This document shows, in pieces, positions 26,779 through 36,169 of a stretch of DNA of 64,000 nucleotides (its first letter is position 1; the number at the start of each line of letters is the position of its first letter). This DNA comes from Duganella sp. BJB476 (GTDB taxonomy: Bacteria > Pseudomonadota > Gammaproteobacteria > Burkholderiales > Burkholderiaceae_D): positions 62,585 to 126,584 of the forward strand of contig NZ_QVIO01000011.1 in NCBI RefSeq assembly GCF_003416895.1, in the 5' to 3' direction. The position numbers were made by a program, and so were the translations under genes. The notes beneath the pieces were generated by a model. It searched no databases and had not been told where the DNA came from. It saw only the letters and a program-made list of their open reading frames with translations.

Positions 26779-29700
26779 ATGACCGCTCAAGTTCCTGCTG
26801 TACCCGCTTCATTTGAATCCAACCCGCTCGGCACCGTCATGGCGATGGCCGTCCAGGGGGTGCTGTCCATCGGCGATTTGTTCGGCGCCGCCGGCGTGCT
26901 GCAGGAAAGCGGCCAGGCGCCCGCCGCCATCGCGCTGTACCAGGCCTGGATCGCCCATACGCCGTCGCCGACGGCGTACGCGGCCTGCTTCAACCTGGCC
27001 GTGCTGCTGTCCACCACCGGCGACGAGGCCGGCGCCGAGGCGCTGCTGCGCCAGGCGATCGCGCTCAATCCGGACTTCGTCGAGGGCCGCCTGAACCTGG
27101 GCTCGCTGCTGGAGCGCGCCGGCCGCCCGGACGACGCGCTGGCCATGTGGAACGCCATCCTGACCGATACTATCCAGCCCGACATCAAGAGCAACGCCGC
27201 GCTGTACATCCAGACCCTGAACAACCTGGGCCGCCTGCTGGAAATCGTCAAGCGCTATCCGCAGGCCGAAGCCATGCTGGCCCTGAGCCTGCGCGTCGAT
27301 CCCAAGCAGGGCAACGTCATGACCCACTGGGTCCACCTGCGCCAGAAGCAGTGCGTATGGCCGGTCTACAGCGGCCTCGAACACATCTCGGTCGCCACCA
27401 TGATGGAGGGCACCTCGGCGCTGGCGATGCTCAGCGCCTCCGCCGATCCGGCCCGGCAGCTGGCCGCCTCGCGCCGCTTCGTCACCGAGAAGGTCAACGC
27501 CAACGTCGCCCCGCTGACCGGCGCCCACGGCTACGGCCACCAGCGCCTGCGCATCGGCTACCTGTCGTCGGACTTCTGCTCGCACGCGGTCTCGATCCTG
27601 ACCGCCGAGCTGTACGAGCTGCACGACCGCGGCAAGTTCGAGGTCTACGCCTTCAGCTGGAGCCGCGAGGACGGCTCGCCGATCCGCGCCCGCGTGGTCA
27701 AGGCCATGGACCACTACATCCGCATCGACCAGATGAGCGACGAGCAGGCCGCCCGCGCCATCCGCGCCCACGAGATCGACATCCTGGTCGACCTGCACGG
27801 CCTGACCTCGGGCGCGCGCCCGAACATCCTGGCGTTCCGCCCGGCGCCGGTGCAGCTGACCTATCTCGGCTTCCCCGGCAGCACCGGCCTGCCCGGCGTC
27901 GACTACGTGCTGGCCGACGAATTCCTGATCACGCCGGAGATGACCAAGGACTTCAGCGAGCAGCCGCTGTACCTGCCGGACACCTTCCAGATCAACGACC
28001 GCCAGCGCCTGATCGGGCCCAAGCCGACCCGCGCCTCGGTCAAGCTGCCGGAAGACGCCTTCGTCTTCTGCTCGTTCAACAACAACTTCAAGTTCACGCC
28101 GGAAGTGTTCAACGTCTGGATGAACATCCTGCGCCGCGTGCCCGGCAGCGTGCTGTGGCTGGTGGCCGACTATCCAGAGGTGCGCGAGAACCTGTGGCGC
28201 TACGCCGAGCAGGTCGGCATCGCCCGCGAGCGCCTGATCTTCAACAGCCGCGCCATGCCGGCCGACTACCTGGCGCGCTACCAGCTGGCCGACCTGTTCC
28301 TCGACACCTTCCCGTTCAACGCCGGCACCACCGCCAGCGACGCGCTGTGGGCCGGCCTGCCGCTGCTGACCTGCGCCGGCCGCACCTTCTCGTCGCGCAT
28401 GGCGGGCAGCCTGCTGAAGGCGGTCGACCTGCCGGAACTGATCACCTTCAACTTCGCCGACTACGAAGAGAAGGCGGTCGCGCTGGCCCACGATCCGCAG
28501 CGCATCGCCGCCATGAAGCGCCAGCTGACCGACAACCGCATGAGCTGCGCGCTGTTCGACAGCCCGCGCTTCGTGCGCAACATGGAAGCGGTGCTGCAGA
28601 AGATCGCCAAGCCGGCCGCGCCGCGCCTGGCGCCGCCGCCCGCGCCGGTGTTGAAACCCGATGCGCCGCGCCTGCCGGCCGCGCAGATCCCCATCGTCAC
28701 CGTCTCCTACAACGCGCCCGACCTGATCGAGGCGCTGCTGGCGTCGCTGCGCAAGTTCTATCCGAACCGCGTCTACATCATCGACGGCTCCAATCCGGAC
28801 ATCGCGGAAAAAATCCGCGCCATGGCGGCCGGCTACGACAACGTCGAGTTCATCCCGTTCGGCTACAACATCCACCACGGCCCCGGCATGACCTGGGCCA
28901 TCAACCACCTCGGGCTGAAGGGCGAAGTGCTGTTCCTCGATTCGGACGTGGAAGTGGTCAACCCCGGTTTCATCGAATCGCTGCAAAGCCAGCTGCAGCC
29001 GGGCATGTACGGCGCCGGCCACCTGCGCATCGTCACCGAGGGCGGCTACGAGCGTCCAATCGAGAACCCGATACGCTACCTGCACCCGGCCTGCATGCTG
29101 GTCAACCTCGAGGTCATGCGCCAGTGGCCGCTGCCGATCAAGCACGGCGCGCCGATGATCCAGGCCATGCTGGCCATCCACCGCGCCGGCGCCCATCACC
29201 TGATCGCCGCCGTCGACTGGGTCGACCAGGATTTCAGCCGCGAGTCCCAGCGCGTCTTCCTCAAGCACGACTGGCAGGGCACCGTGATCCGCACCGGCGG
29301 CTACCACTACGACCTGCCGGCCGCCTCGGCGCAGATCAACCAGGACCTGCTGTCCATGGTGCCGGCCGACGCCCGCAAGCTGGTCGACGTCGGCTGCCAC
29401 GACGGCGCCTTCGCCAAGGCCTACCGCCAGCGCAACCCGATCTGCAACTACACCGGCATCGAACGCGATCCGGCGCCGGCCAACGCCGCCCGCCCGCATT
29501 GCGATTTCGTGTTCGACCAGGATATCGAAACCGCCAGCCAGGAATTCTGGTCGCACGTGACCGGCGCCGATTGCTGGATACTCGGCGAGGTGCTCGAACA
29601 CATGAACGACCCGTGGGCCGTGCTGACCCGGATCCGCTCCAACATGGCGCCGGGCGGACGCGTGATCGCGGCCATTCCCAACTTCCAGCACTGGAGCATC

Positions 29701-29976
29701 CAGGCCCGCCTCAACGCCGGCGACCTGCGCTACGGCCAGGGCGCGGCGATGAACAAGGGCCACAAGCGCATCTTCACGCGCGGCGCCATGCTCGACCTGT
29801 TCCTGCAGACCGGCTTCAAGATCGCCGGCGGCAGCGCGCGCATCCCGGACGAACCGGCGCGCGACAAATACCTGCCGGCGATACGCCTGATGGCCCAGGC
29901 CAGCGGCGTCGACCCGGAGATCGCGGTCGAAGACGCGCTGGCGCCGCAGTACATCCTGGTGGCAGTCGCCGCCTGA
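26779..29976 (+). CDS. TPR + SPINDLY/OGT-type (GT41) + GT-A glycosyltransferase + methyltransferase fusion
   Basis: 1065 residues with four parts. Residues about 30-220 are TPR-like helical repeats. Residues about 255-610 are a GT41 domain of the bacterial SPINDLY group, with H269 in SSDFCSHAVSIL (the catalytic-type His), FRPAPVQLTYLGFPG, K438 in FNNNFKFTPEVF (equivalent of the UDP-contacting Lys of OGT) and TTASDALWAGLPLLT. Residues about 637-850 are a GT-A fold with D721-S-D723. Residues about 867-1065 are a class I SAM methyltransferase (VDVGCHDG, ILGEVLEHM). GT41 enzymes put single sugars on Ser/Thr (OGT, SPY) or Asn (HMW1C) of cytoplasmic proteins. Placed directly after the giant gene, it is the best candidate for modifying that protein before export. 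Donor and acceptor are unproven. The ribosome binding site is weak. Confidence 0.85.
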   Translation: MTAQVPAVPASFESNPLGTVMAMAVQGVLSIGDLFGAAGVLQESGQAPAAIALYQAWIAHTPSPTAYAACFNLAVLLSTTGDEAGAEALLRQAIALNPDFVEGRLNLGSLLERAGRPDDALAMWNAILTDTIQPDIKSNAALYIQTLNNLGRLLEIVKRYPQAEAMLALSLRVDPKQGNVMTHWVHLRQKQCVWPVYSGLEHISVATMMEGTSALAMLSASADPARQLAASRRFVTEKVNANVAPLTGAHGYGHQRLRIGYLSSDFCSHAVSILTAELYELHDRGKFEVYAFSWSREDGSPIRARVVKAMDHYIRIDQMSDEQAARAIRAHEIDILVDLHGLTSGARPNILAFRPAPVQLTYLGFPGSTGLPGVDYVLADEFLITPEMTKDFSEQPLYLPDTFQINDRQRLIGPKPTRASVKLPEDAFVFCSFNNNFKFTPEVFNVWMNILRRVPGSVLWLVADYPEVRENLWRYAEQVGIARERLIFNSRAMPADYLARYQLADLFLDTFPFNAGTTASDALWAGLPLLTCAGRTFSSRMAGSLLKAVDLPELITFNFADYEEKAVALAHDPQRIAAMKRQLTDNRMSCALFDSPRFVRNMEAVLQKIAKPAAPRLAPPPAPVLKPDAPRLPAAQIPIVTVSYNAPDLIEALLASLRKFYPNRVYIIDGSNPDIAEKIRAMAAGYDNVEFIPFGYNIHHGPGMTWAINHLGLKGEVLFLDSDVEVVNPGFIESLQSQLQPGMYGAGHLRIVTEGGYERPIENPIRYLHPACMLVNLEVMRQWPLPIKHGAPMIQAMLAIHRAGAHHLIAAVDWVDQDFSRESQRVFLKHDWQGTVIRTGGYHYDLPAASAQINQDLLSMVPADARKLVDVGCHDGAFAKAYRQRNPICNYTGIERDPAPANAARPHCDFVFDQDIETASQEFWSHVTGADCWILGEVLEHMNDPWAVLTRIRSNMAPGGRVIAAIPNFQHWSIQARLNAGDLRYGQGAAMNKGHKRIFTRGAMLDLFLQTGFKIAGGSARIPDEPARDKYLPAIRLMAQASGVDPEIAVEDALAPQYILVAVAA

Positions 29977-29995
29977 TCCGGATACCGAGGCCCGC

Positions 29996-32830
29996 ATGTC
30001 CGCCCAGCTGAACGCCGCCATCGCCGCCGGCAACATCGCGGAGGCGGCCACGCTGGCGTTCGCGCAGGCCGGGCTGGGCGTGCTGCCGATCACGGAGCTG
30101 ATCGGCATCGCCGGGCTGCTGGCCGCACAGGGCAGGCCTGAGCAGGCCATCGCGCTGTACCAGCTGTGGATCAAGCACTGCGACACGCCGCTGCTGCACG
30201 CGGCCTGGTACAACCTGGCGGTGTTGCAGATGCAGGGCGGCGAGCAGCGCGCGGCCGAACGTTCGTATCGCCGCGCGCTGGAGATCCAGCCGCATTTCAC
30301 CGAAGCCTATCTCGGGCTCGGCGCGCTGATGGAGCGCCGCCGCAGTCCCGACGAGGCGCTCGACACCTGGCACGAGGCGCTGGACCTGCTCGATCCGGCC
30401 GCCGCCAATGCGGGGCCGCTGCAAATCCAGCTGTTCAACAATATCGGCCGCGTGGCCGACGGCCAGCGCCGCTATCCGGAAGCGGAAGAGGCGCTGACCC
30501 GCAGCCTGCAGCTCGACCCGCGCCAGCCGCTGGTCGTCGCCCACTGGATACGGCTGCGCCAGCGGCAATGCGCGTGGCCGGTGCTGGCCGCGCTGCCGGG
30601 ACTGGACGAAGAGCAGCTGCTGGCGGCCGCCTCGGCGCCCACCACGCTCGCCGCCAGCGACGACCCGGCGCAGCAGCTGGCGGCGGCGCGCCGCCATGTC
30701 GCCGCTCATGCGCCGCGCGGAGCGGCGGCGCTCTCCGACCAAGCCGGCTACACGCACCGCAAGCTGCGCATCGGCTACCTGGCGCCAGACGCCTGCCTGC
30801 AGACCGCCGAACTGTATGCGCTGCACGACCGCAAGCTGGTCGAGGTCTATGGCTTCTGCTGGAACGAGGAAGACCATGCGCCCGCGCGCCTGCGCATGGT
30901 GCAGGGCATGGACCATCACCTGCGCATCGACGGCGTCGGCGACCTGCAGGCGGCGCAGCTGATACGGGCGCATGAAATCGACATCCTGGTCGACCTGTGC
31001 GGCCTGGCGGTCGGCGGCCGGCCCGGCATCCTGACGCACCGTCCGGCGCCGGTGCAGATCGCGTGGCTGGGCTATCCCGGCACCACGGCGCTCGACTGCA
31101 TCGACTACGTGCTGGCCGACGCCTGGGTGCTGCCGCCGGCACTGGCGCCGTACTTCACCGAACAGCCGCTGTATTTGCCGGACACCTTGCACATCAGCGA
31201 CCGCCAGCGGCCGAAGCAAGCCGCCATGCGCGCCAAGGCGCGCGCCCGGACGCGGGCCGCCAGCGGATTGCCGGCGGACGCCTTCGTGTTCTGCTGCTTC
31301 GCCGACAGCCACCATCTGGCGCCGCAGCAGTTCGCCGCCTGGATGCGCATCCTGCAGCGCGTGCCGGACAGCGTGCTGTGGCTGGCGACAGACAGCGAGC
31401 AAGCACGCGACAACCTGCGCGTGGCCGCGCTGCACCACGGCGTGTCCAGCGAACGACTCTGCTTTGTCGCCCAGCCGCCGGCGCACGACATGGCCTGCCA
31501 CCAGGCGGCCGACCTGTTCCTCGACACGCTGCCGTTCAACGCCGGCGACGCCGCCAGCGACGCGCTATGGGCAGGCCTGCCCGTGCTGACCTGCTCCGGC
31601 CGCAGCTACGCGGGCCGCACCGGCGGCAGCCTGCTGCACGCGGCCGGCCTGCCGGAACTGGTCACCGAAGACCTGCGCGACTACGAGGACACGGCGGTGC
31701 GGCTGGCGCAAGCGCAGGCGGAACTGGCCGCGCTGCGCCGGCGCCTGGCCGACAGCCGCCGCCGTGGTGGCGGCAATGCGCTGTTCGACACGCCGCGCTT
31801 CGTCCGCAACCTCGAACAGCTCTACCAGCGCGTCGCGCGCGGCACATTGAAACGCCGCGGCGGCAAGCAAAGCGATGCCGAAAGCGCCCGCCACGCCGAT
31901 GCCAGCCTGCCCCTGGTCAGCATCCTGGTCGCGGCCGGCGACGCCGACGCCGATGCCCTCGAACGCACGCTGCGCAGCGCGCTGGCGCAGGATTGGGGCC
32001 ACACCGAAATCATCGTCGGCGACAGCACCGGCGGCGACACGCTGCGCGCGCGCGTGGCCCCGCTGCTGGCGCGCCATCCGCAGCTGCGCTACCACCGCGC
32101 GCCCGGCCTGGCGCCGGCCGCCAGCCTGGATCACTGCCTGGCGCTGTCGCTGGGCGAGTACATCGCCGTGGCGCCGCAGGGCGACGTCCTGCACCCGGAA
32201 AAACTGGCGCGCATGATGCAGTTTTATCAAAGCTATCCCAACGTCGGCCTGGTCGGCAGCTGGCGCCAGCCGCGCGACGACAGCGGCGCCGCGCTGCCCG
32301 GCGCGCCGGTCTTCAGCGCCGACACGGTGGTCGACGGCGCCTCGCTGGGCACCCTGCTGCTGTCGTCCGATCACCACGCGACCGCCACGCTGTGCGACGC
32401 CGGCGCGCTGCTGCTGCGCCGCAGCATTATCGGTGCCGGCTTCGGCCACTTTCAAGGACGACAATATCGTTATCTGTCCGGCATCGCCCTGGCCTTGTCG
32501 GCGCTGGCCGGCCGCGACGGCGTCTACCTGGCGGAGCCGCTGTCCAGCCACCGGCCGATCGATGTCAATGCCGATGCGGCGCCGGCCAACAACGACGCCG
32601 ACGCCCTGGCCTGCGCCCTCGACGGCTTGCATCTTTTATACGCAGCCCATGCGCAGCATGGCTTCCTTGCCGACCCCGCCGCTTTCAAGCAGACACTGGC
32701 CGCGCGCCTGGCCGCCTTGAACGCGCTGCTCACCAGCCGCCACGCCACGCTGGCCGCCGGCGCCGGCGTCCCGCTGACCGACTTGCATGAGGTACTACGA
32801 CAGGGCTACCAGCTGCTGCTTTCCGAATGA
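29996..32830 (+). CDS. TPR + degenerate GT41 + degenerate GT-A paralogue (probable pseudoenzyme)
   Basis: 944 residues, starting 19 bp after the previous gene and clearly paralogous to it and to the protein at 41953. TPR-like repeats occupy about 20-220, the GT41-like domain about 255-610 and a GT-A-like domain about 640-840. Key residues are lost: the segment around the catalytic His is shortened to LAPDACLQTAEL with no His, the OGT Lys position is H440 (FADSHHLAPQQF), and the GT-A acidic triad is Q728-G729-D730 instead of DDD. Other structural motifs (HRPAPVQIAWLGYPG, SDALWAGLPVLTCSG) are retained and the frame is intact. It may be a non-catalytic partner or regulator of the active paralogues. 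A changed but active enzyme cannot be excluded. Confidence 0.8.
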   Translation: MSAQLNAAIAAGNIAEAATLAFAQAGLGVLPITELIGIAGLLAAQGRPEQAIALYQLWIKHCDTPLLHAAWYNLAVLQMQGGEQRAAERSYRRALEIQPHFTEAYLGLGALMERRRSPDEALDTWHEALDLLDPAAANAGPLQIQLFNNIGRVADGQRRYPEAEEALTRSLQLDPRQPLVVAHWIRLRQRQCAWPVLAALPGLDEEQLLAAASAPTTLAASDDPAQQLAAARRHVAAHAPRGAAALSDQAGYTHRKLRIGYLAPDACLQTAELYALHDRKLVEVYGFCWNEEDHAPARLRMVQGMDHHLRIDGVGDLQAAQLIRAHEIDILVDLCGLAVGGRPGILTHRPAPVQIAWLGYPGTTALDCIDYVLADAWVLPPALAPYFTEQPLYLPDTLHISDRQRPKQAAMRAKARARTRAASGLPADAFVFCCFADSHHLAPQQFAAWMRILQRVPDSVLWLATDSEQARDNLRVAALHHGVSSERLCFVAQPPAHDMACHQAADLFLDTLPFNAGDAASDALWAGLPVLTCSGRSYAGRTGGSLLHAAGLPELVTEDLRDYEDTAVRLAQAQAELAALRRRLADSRRRGGGNALFDTPRFVRNLEQLYQRVARGTLKRRGGKQSDAESARHADASLPLVSILVAAGDADADALERTLRSALAQDWGHTEIIVGDSTGGDTLRARVAPLLARHPQLRYHRAPGLAPAASLDHCLALSLGEYIAVAPQGDVLHPEKLARMMQFYQSYPNVGLVGSWRQPRDDSGAALPGAPVFSADTVVDGASLGTLLLSSDHHATATLCDAGALLLRRSIIGAGFGHFQGRQYRYLSGIALALSALAGRDGVYLAEPLSSHRPIDVNADAAPANNDADALACALDGLHLLYAAHAQHGFLADPAAFKQTLAARLAALNALLTSRHATLAAGAGVPLTDLHEVLRQGYQLLLSE

Positions 32831-32972
32831 GTCTCTTTTTTGTGGAAATTTCCCATCCTTCCTGAAGACGCCCCAATCAGGCCCTGCTTTTCGTTTAAAA
32901 TACGACGGATGTGGCTGACAATACGTCCAGTACGGACCACACACATAATCAGCTCAACTATTCGGGGATAGT

Positions 32973-33746
32973 ATGAAAGCAGTCATATTGGCAGGCGGCC
33001 TGGGCACCAGGCTGAGCGAAGAAACCACTGTCAAACCGAAGCCGATGGTCGAAGTCGGCGGCAAACCTATCCTGTGGCACATCCTGAAGAGCTACTCGGC
33101 CCACGGCATCAATGACTTCGTCATCTGCTGCGGCTACCGCGGCTACGTCATCAAGGAATTCTTCGCCAACTACTTCCTGCACACCTCGGACGTCACCTTC
33201 GACCTGCAGAACAACAAGATGGAAGTGCACGAGCGCCACGCCGAACCGTGGAAGGTCACGCTGGTCGACACCGGCGCCGACACGCTCACCGGCGGCCGCC
33301 TGAAGCGCGTGCGCCAGCACGTCGAGAACGACGAAGCCTTCTGCTTCACCTACGGCGACGGCGTGGCCGACATCGACATCGGCGCCAGCATCGCCTTCCA
33401 CAAGGAACACGGCAAGCTGGCCACGATGACGGCGGTGCAGCCGCCGGGACGCTTTGGCGCGATCGACATGAACGGCCAGCGCGTCATGAGCTTCAAGGAG
33501 AAGCCGCAAGGCGACGGCAACTGGATCAACGGCGGCTACTTCGTGCTGTCGCCGCAGGTGATCGACCTGATCGAAGACGACCACACCATCTGGGAAAAGG
33601 GTCCGCTGGAACAGCTGGCCGAAAGCGGCCAGCTCGACGCCTGGATGCACCATGGCTTCTGGCAGCCGATGGATACGCTGCGCGACAAGGTCCTGCTCGA
33701 AGAGCTGTGGGAAAGCGGCAAGGCGCCGTGGAAGCGATGGCCATGA
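32973..33746 (+). CDS. rfbF: Glucose-1-phosphate cytidylyltransferase
   Basis: 257 residues, the usual length. It makes CDP-glucose from CTP and glucose 1-phosphate, the entry step of CDP-linked 3,6-dideoxyhexose and branched-sugar pathways. The nucleotidyltransferase signature is at residues 7-14 (AGGLGTRL), with KPKPMVEVGGKPILWHI next, and FTYGDGVADIDI is the metal-binding segment typical of RfbF. It is the first gene of the sugar operon after a 142-bp gap that could hold a promoter, though I cannot assign hexamers. It overlaps rfbG by 4 bp (ATGA at 33743-33746). Confidence 0.96.
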   Translation: MKAVILAGGLGTRLSEETTVKPKPMVEVGGKPILWHILKSYSAHGINDFVICCGYRGYVIKEFFANYFLHTSDVTFDLQNNKMEVHERHAEPWKVTLVDTGADTLTGGRLKRVRQHVENDEAFCFTYGDGVADIDIGASIAFHKEHGKLATMTAVQPPGRFGAIDMNGQRVMSFKEKPQGDGNWINGGYFVLSPQVIDLIEDDHTIWEKGPLEQLAESGQLDAWMHHGFWQPMDTLRDKVLLEELWESGKAPWKRWP

Positions 33747-34819
33747 ATCCAGCGTTCTGGCACGGCAAGCGCGTTTTCCTGACCGGGCACACCGGTTTCA
33801 AGGGTAGCTGGCTGAGCCTGTGGTTGCAGCAACTGGGCGCCCACGTCACCGGCTACGCCCTCGAAGCACCAAGCAAACCAAGCCTGTTCGACACCGCCCA
33901 CGTCGGCGCCGGCATGACCTCCATCATCGGCGACATCCGCGACGGCGCCGCGCTGCGCGAGGCGATGGCCAAGGCGCAGCCGGAGATCGTCATCCACATG
34001 GCGGCGCAGGCGCTGGTGCGCTACTCCTACGACCATCCGGTCGAGACCTACTCCACCAACGTCATGGGCCTGGTGAACTTGTTCGAAGCGGTGCGCCATA
34101 CGCCCGGCGTCAAGGCCGTGGTCAACGTCACCAGCGACAAGTGCTACGAAAACAAGGAGTGGGCCTGGGGCTATCGCGAGAACGAAGCCTTCGGCGGCTA
34201 CGACCCATACAGCAACAGCAAGGCCTGCGCCGAGCTGGTGACGGCCGGCTACCGCTCCTCGTTCTTCAATCCTGAAAAATACGCCCAGCACGGCGTCGCG
34301 CTGGCCTCGGGCCGCGCCGGCAACGTGATCGGCGGCGGCGACTGGGCCGAGGACCGCCTGATCCCCGACATGGTGCGCGCCATCGCCGCCGGCAAGCCGG
34401 TGCGCATCCGCAGCCCGCACGCGATCCGTCCGTGGCAGCATGTGCTGGAGCCGCTATCCGGCTACCTGACCCTGGCCGAACACCTGTACACGCAAGGCGC
34501 CGCGTATGCCGAAGGTTTCAACTTCGGCCCGCACGACATCGACGCCCGCCCGGTCGAATGGATCATCGCGCGCCTGTGCGAAAGCTGGGGCGACGGCGCC
34601 GGCTGGGAGCTGGACTCCGCACCGCAACCGCACGAGGCGCACTACCTCAAGCTGGACTGCTCGAAAGCCCGCAGCCGCCTGCAATGGCAGCCGCGCTGGC
34701 ACCTGGGCCACACCATCGACATGATCGTCGCATGGCACCAGGCACACGCCTCCGGCGCCGACATGCGCGCGCTGACGCTGGCGCAGATCGACACGTATCA
34801 AAACACCGCACATCTTTAA
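33743..34819 (+). CDS. rfbG: CDP-glucose 4,6-dehydratase
   Basis: 358 residues from the ATG at 33743, which overlaps the rfbF stop and has GGAAG 8 bases upstream; an in-frame ATG two codons earlier is too close to that site. Extended SDR fold with the cofactor motif TGHTGFKGSWL, HMAAQALVRYSY and the catalytic Y-x3-K in DPYSNSKACAE. It converts CDP-glucose to CDP-4-keto-6-deoxyglucose. It is followed 24 bp later by rfbH, so rfbFGH act in sequence. Confidence 0.95.
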   Translation: MNPAFWHGKRVFLTGHTGFKGSWLSLWLQQLGAHVTGYALEAPSKPSLFDTAHVGAGMTSIIGDIRDGAALREAMAKAQPEIVIHMAAQALVRYSYDHPVETYSTNVMGLVNLFEAVRHTPGVKAVVNVTSDKCYENKEWAWGYRENEAFGGYDPYSNSKACAELVTAGYRSSFFNPEKYAQHGVALASGRAGNVIGGGDWAEDRLIPDMVRAIAAGKPVRIRSPHAIRPWQHVLEPLSGYLTLAEHLYTQGAAYAEGFNFGPHDIDARPVEWIIARLCESWGDGAGWELDSAPQPHEAHYLKLDCSKARSRLQWQPRWHLGHTIDMIVAWHQAHASGADMRALTLAQIDTYQNTAHL

Positions 34820-34843
34820 GCGCACATAACCAAGGTTGGAATC

Positions 34844-36169
34844 ATGAGTGAAGCACAAAGCAAGGAACAACTCCGCGAACAGATCATCAAGCTGGTGGCC
34901 GAATACGGCGCGCTGGCCAGCGTGCCGAAGGCGTTCGAGCCCGGCGTGACCGTCATCCCGCCGGCCGGCAAGGTCGTCGGCGCGCCGGAAATGGAACTGA
35001 TGGTCGAAGCCTCGCTGGACGCCTGGCTGACCACCGGCCGCTTCAACGATCAATTCGAAGCCAAGCTGGCCAAGATGATCGGCGTGGACTTCCTCATCAC
35101 CGTCAACTCCGGCTCCTCGGCCAACCTGGTCGCCTTCAACACCCTGACCTCGCCGAAGCTGGGCGCGCGCGCGATCCAACAGGGCGATGAAGTGATCGGC
35201 GTGGCCGCCGGCTTCCCGACCACCGTCAACCCGATCATCCAGTTCGGCGCGATCCCGGTGTTCGTCGACGTCGACCTGGGCACCTACAACATCGACGTGA
35301 CCAAGCTGGAAGCGGCGATCTCGCCCAAGACCAAGGCCATCATGCTGGCCCACACGCTGGGCAATCCGTACAACCTGGACGTGATCACCGCGATCTGCAA
35401 GAAGCACAATCTGTGGCTGATCGAGGACTGCTGCGACGCGCTGGGCTCCACCTACCACGGCAAGATGGTCGGCACCTTCGGCGACATCGGCACCATGTCG
35501 TTCTACCCGGCCCACCACATCACGATGGGCGAAGGCGGCGCCGTCTTCACCAACAATCCGGAACTGAAAATGATCGCCGAGTCGTTCCGCGACTGGGGCC
35601 GCGACTGCTACTGCGCGCCGGGCAAGGACAACACCTGCGGCAAGCGCTTCTGCCAGTGCCTGGGCACCCTGCCGATGGGCTATGACCACAAGTACACCTA
35701 CAGCCACCTGGGCTACAACCTGAAGATCACCGACATGCAGGCCGCCTGCGGCCTGGCCCAGATCGACCGCGCGCCGGGCTTCATCCAGGCCCGCAAGGAC
35801 AACTTCGCGTATCTGAAAGAGCGCCTGCAGTCGTGCGCCGAGTTCCTGATCCTGCCGGAAGCGACCGAGCATTCCGACCCGTCGTGGTTCGGCTTCCCGA
35901 TGACCTTGAAACCGGAAGCCAACGTCTCGCGCGTGGACCTGCTGACCTACCTGGACGAGCACAAGATCGGCACCCGCCTGCTGTTCGCCGGTAACCTGAC
36001 GCGCCAGCCCTACATGGTGGGCCGCAACTACCGCGTCTCCGGCGACCTGACCAACACCGACCGCGTGATGAACGACACCTTCTGGATCGGCGTGTTCCCG
36101 GGCCTGACCCGCGAGATGCTGGACTTCGCGATCGACAAACTCGAAACCTTCTTTGGCGTGAACTTCTGA
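34844..36169 (+). CDS. rfbH: CDP-4-keto-6-deoxyglucose 3-dehydrase (RfbH/DdhC type)
   Basis: 441 residues. A fold type I PLP enzyme in which the usual Schiff-base lysine is replaced by H224 (FYPAHHITMGEGG), the hallmark of sugar 3-dehydrases that use PMP. A cysteine cluster (CYC, then CGKRFCQC) supplies the [2Fe-2S] centre of the E1/DdhC subgroup, separating it from the single-component ColD type. E1 enzymes need a reductase partner (E3, DdhD/AscD), and none is recognisable in this window. The product would be a CDP-3,6-dideoxy-4-ketohexose. The last base of its TGA stop is the first base of the next gene's ATG, indicating tight coupling. Confidence 0.93.
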   Translation: MSEAQSKEQLREQIIKLVAEYGALASVPKAFEPGVTVIPPAGKVVGAPEMELMVEASLDAWLTTGRFNDQFEAKLAKMIGVDFLITVNSGSSANLVAFNTLTSPKLGARAIQQGDEVIGVAAGFPTTVNPIIQFGAIPVFVDVDLGTYNIDVTKLEAAISPKTKAIMLAHTLGNPYNLDVITAICKKHNLWLIEDCCDALGSTYHGKMVGTFGDIGTMSFYPAHHITMGEGGAVFTNNPELKMIAESFRDWGRDCYCAPGKDNTCGKRFCQCLGTLPMGYDHKYTYSHLGYNLKITDMQAACGLAQIDRAPGFIQARKDNFAYLKERLQSCAEFLILPEATEHSDPSWFGFPMTLKPEANVSRVDLLTYLDEHKIGTRLLFAGNLTRQPYMVGRNYRVSGDLTNTDRVMNDTFWIGVFPGLTREMLDFAIDKLETFFGVNF

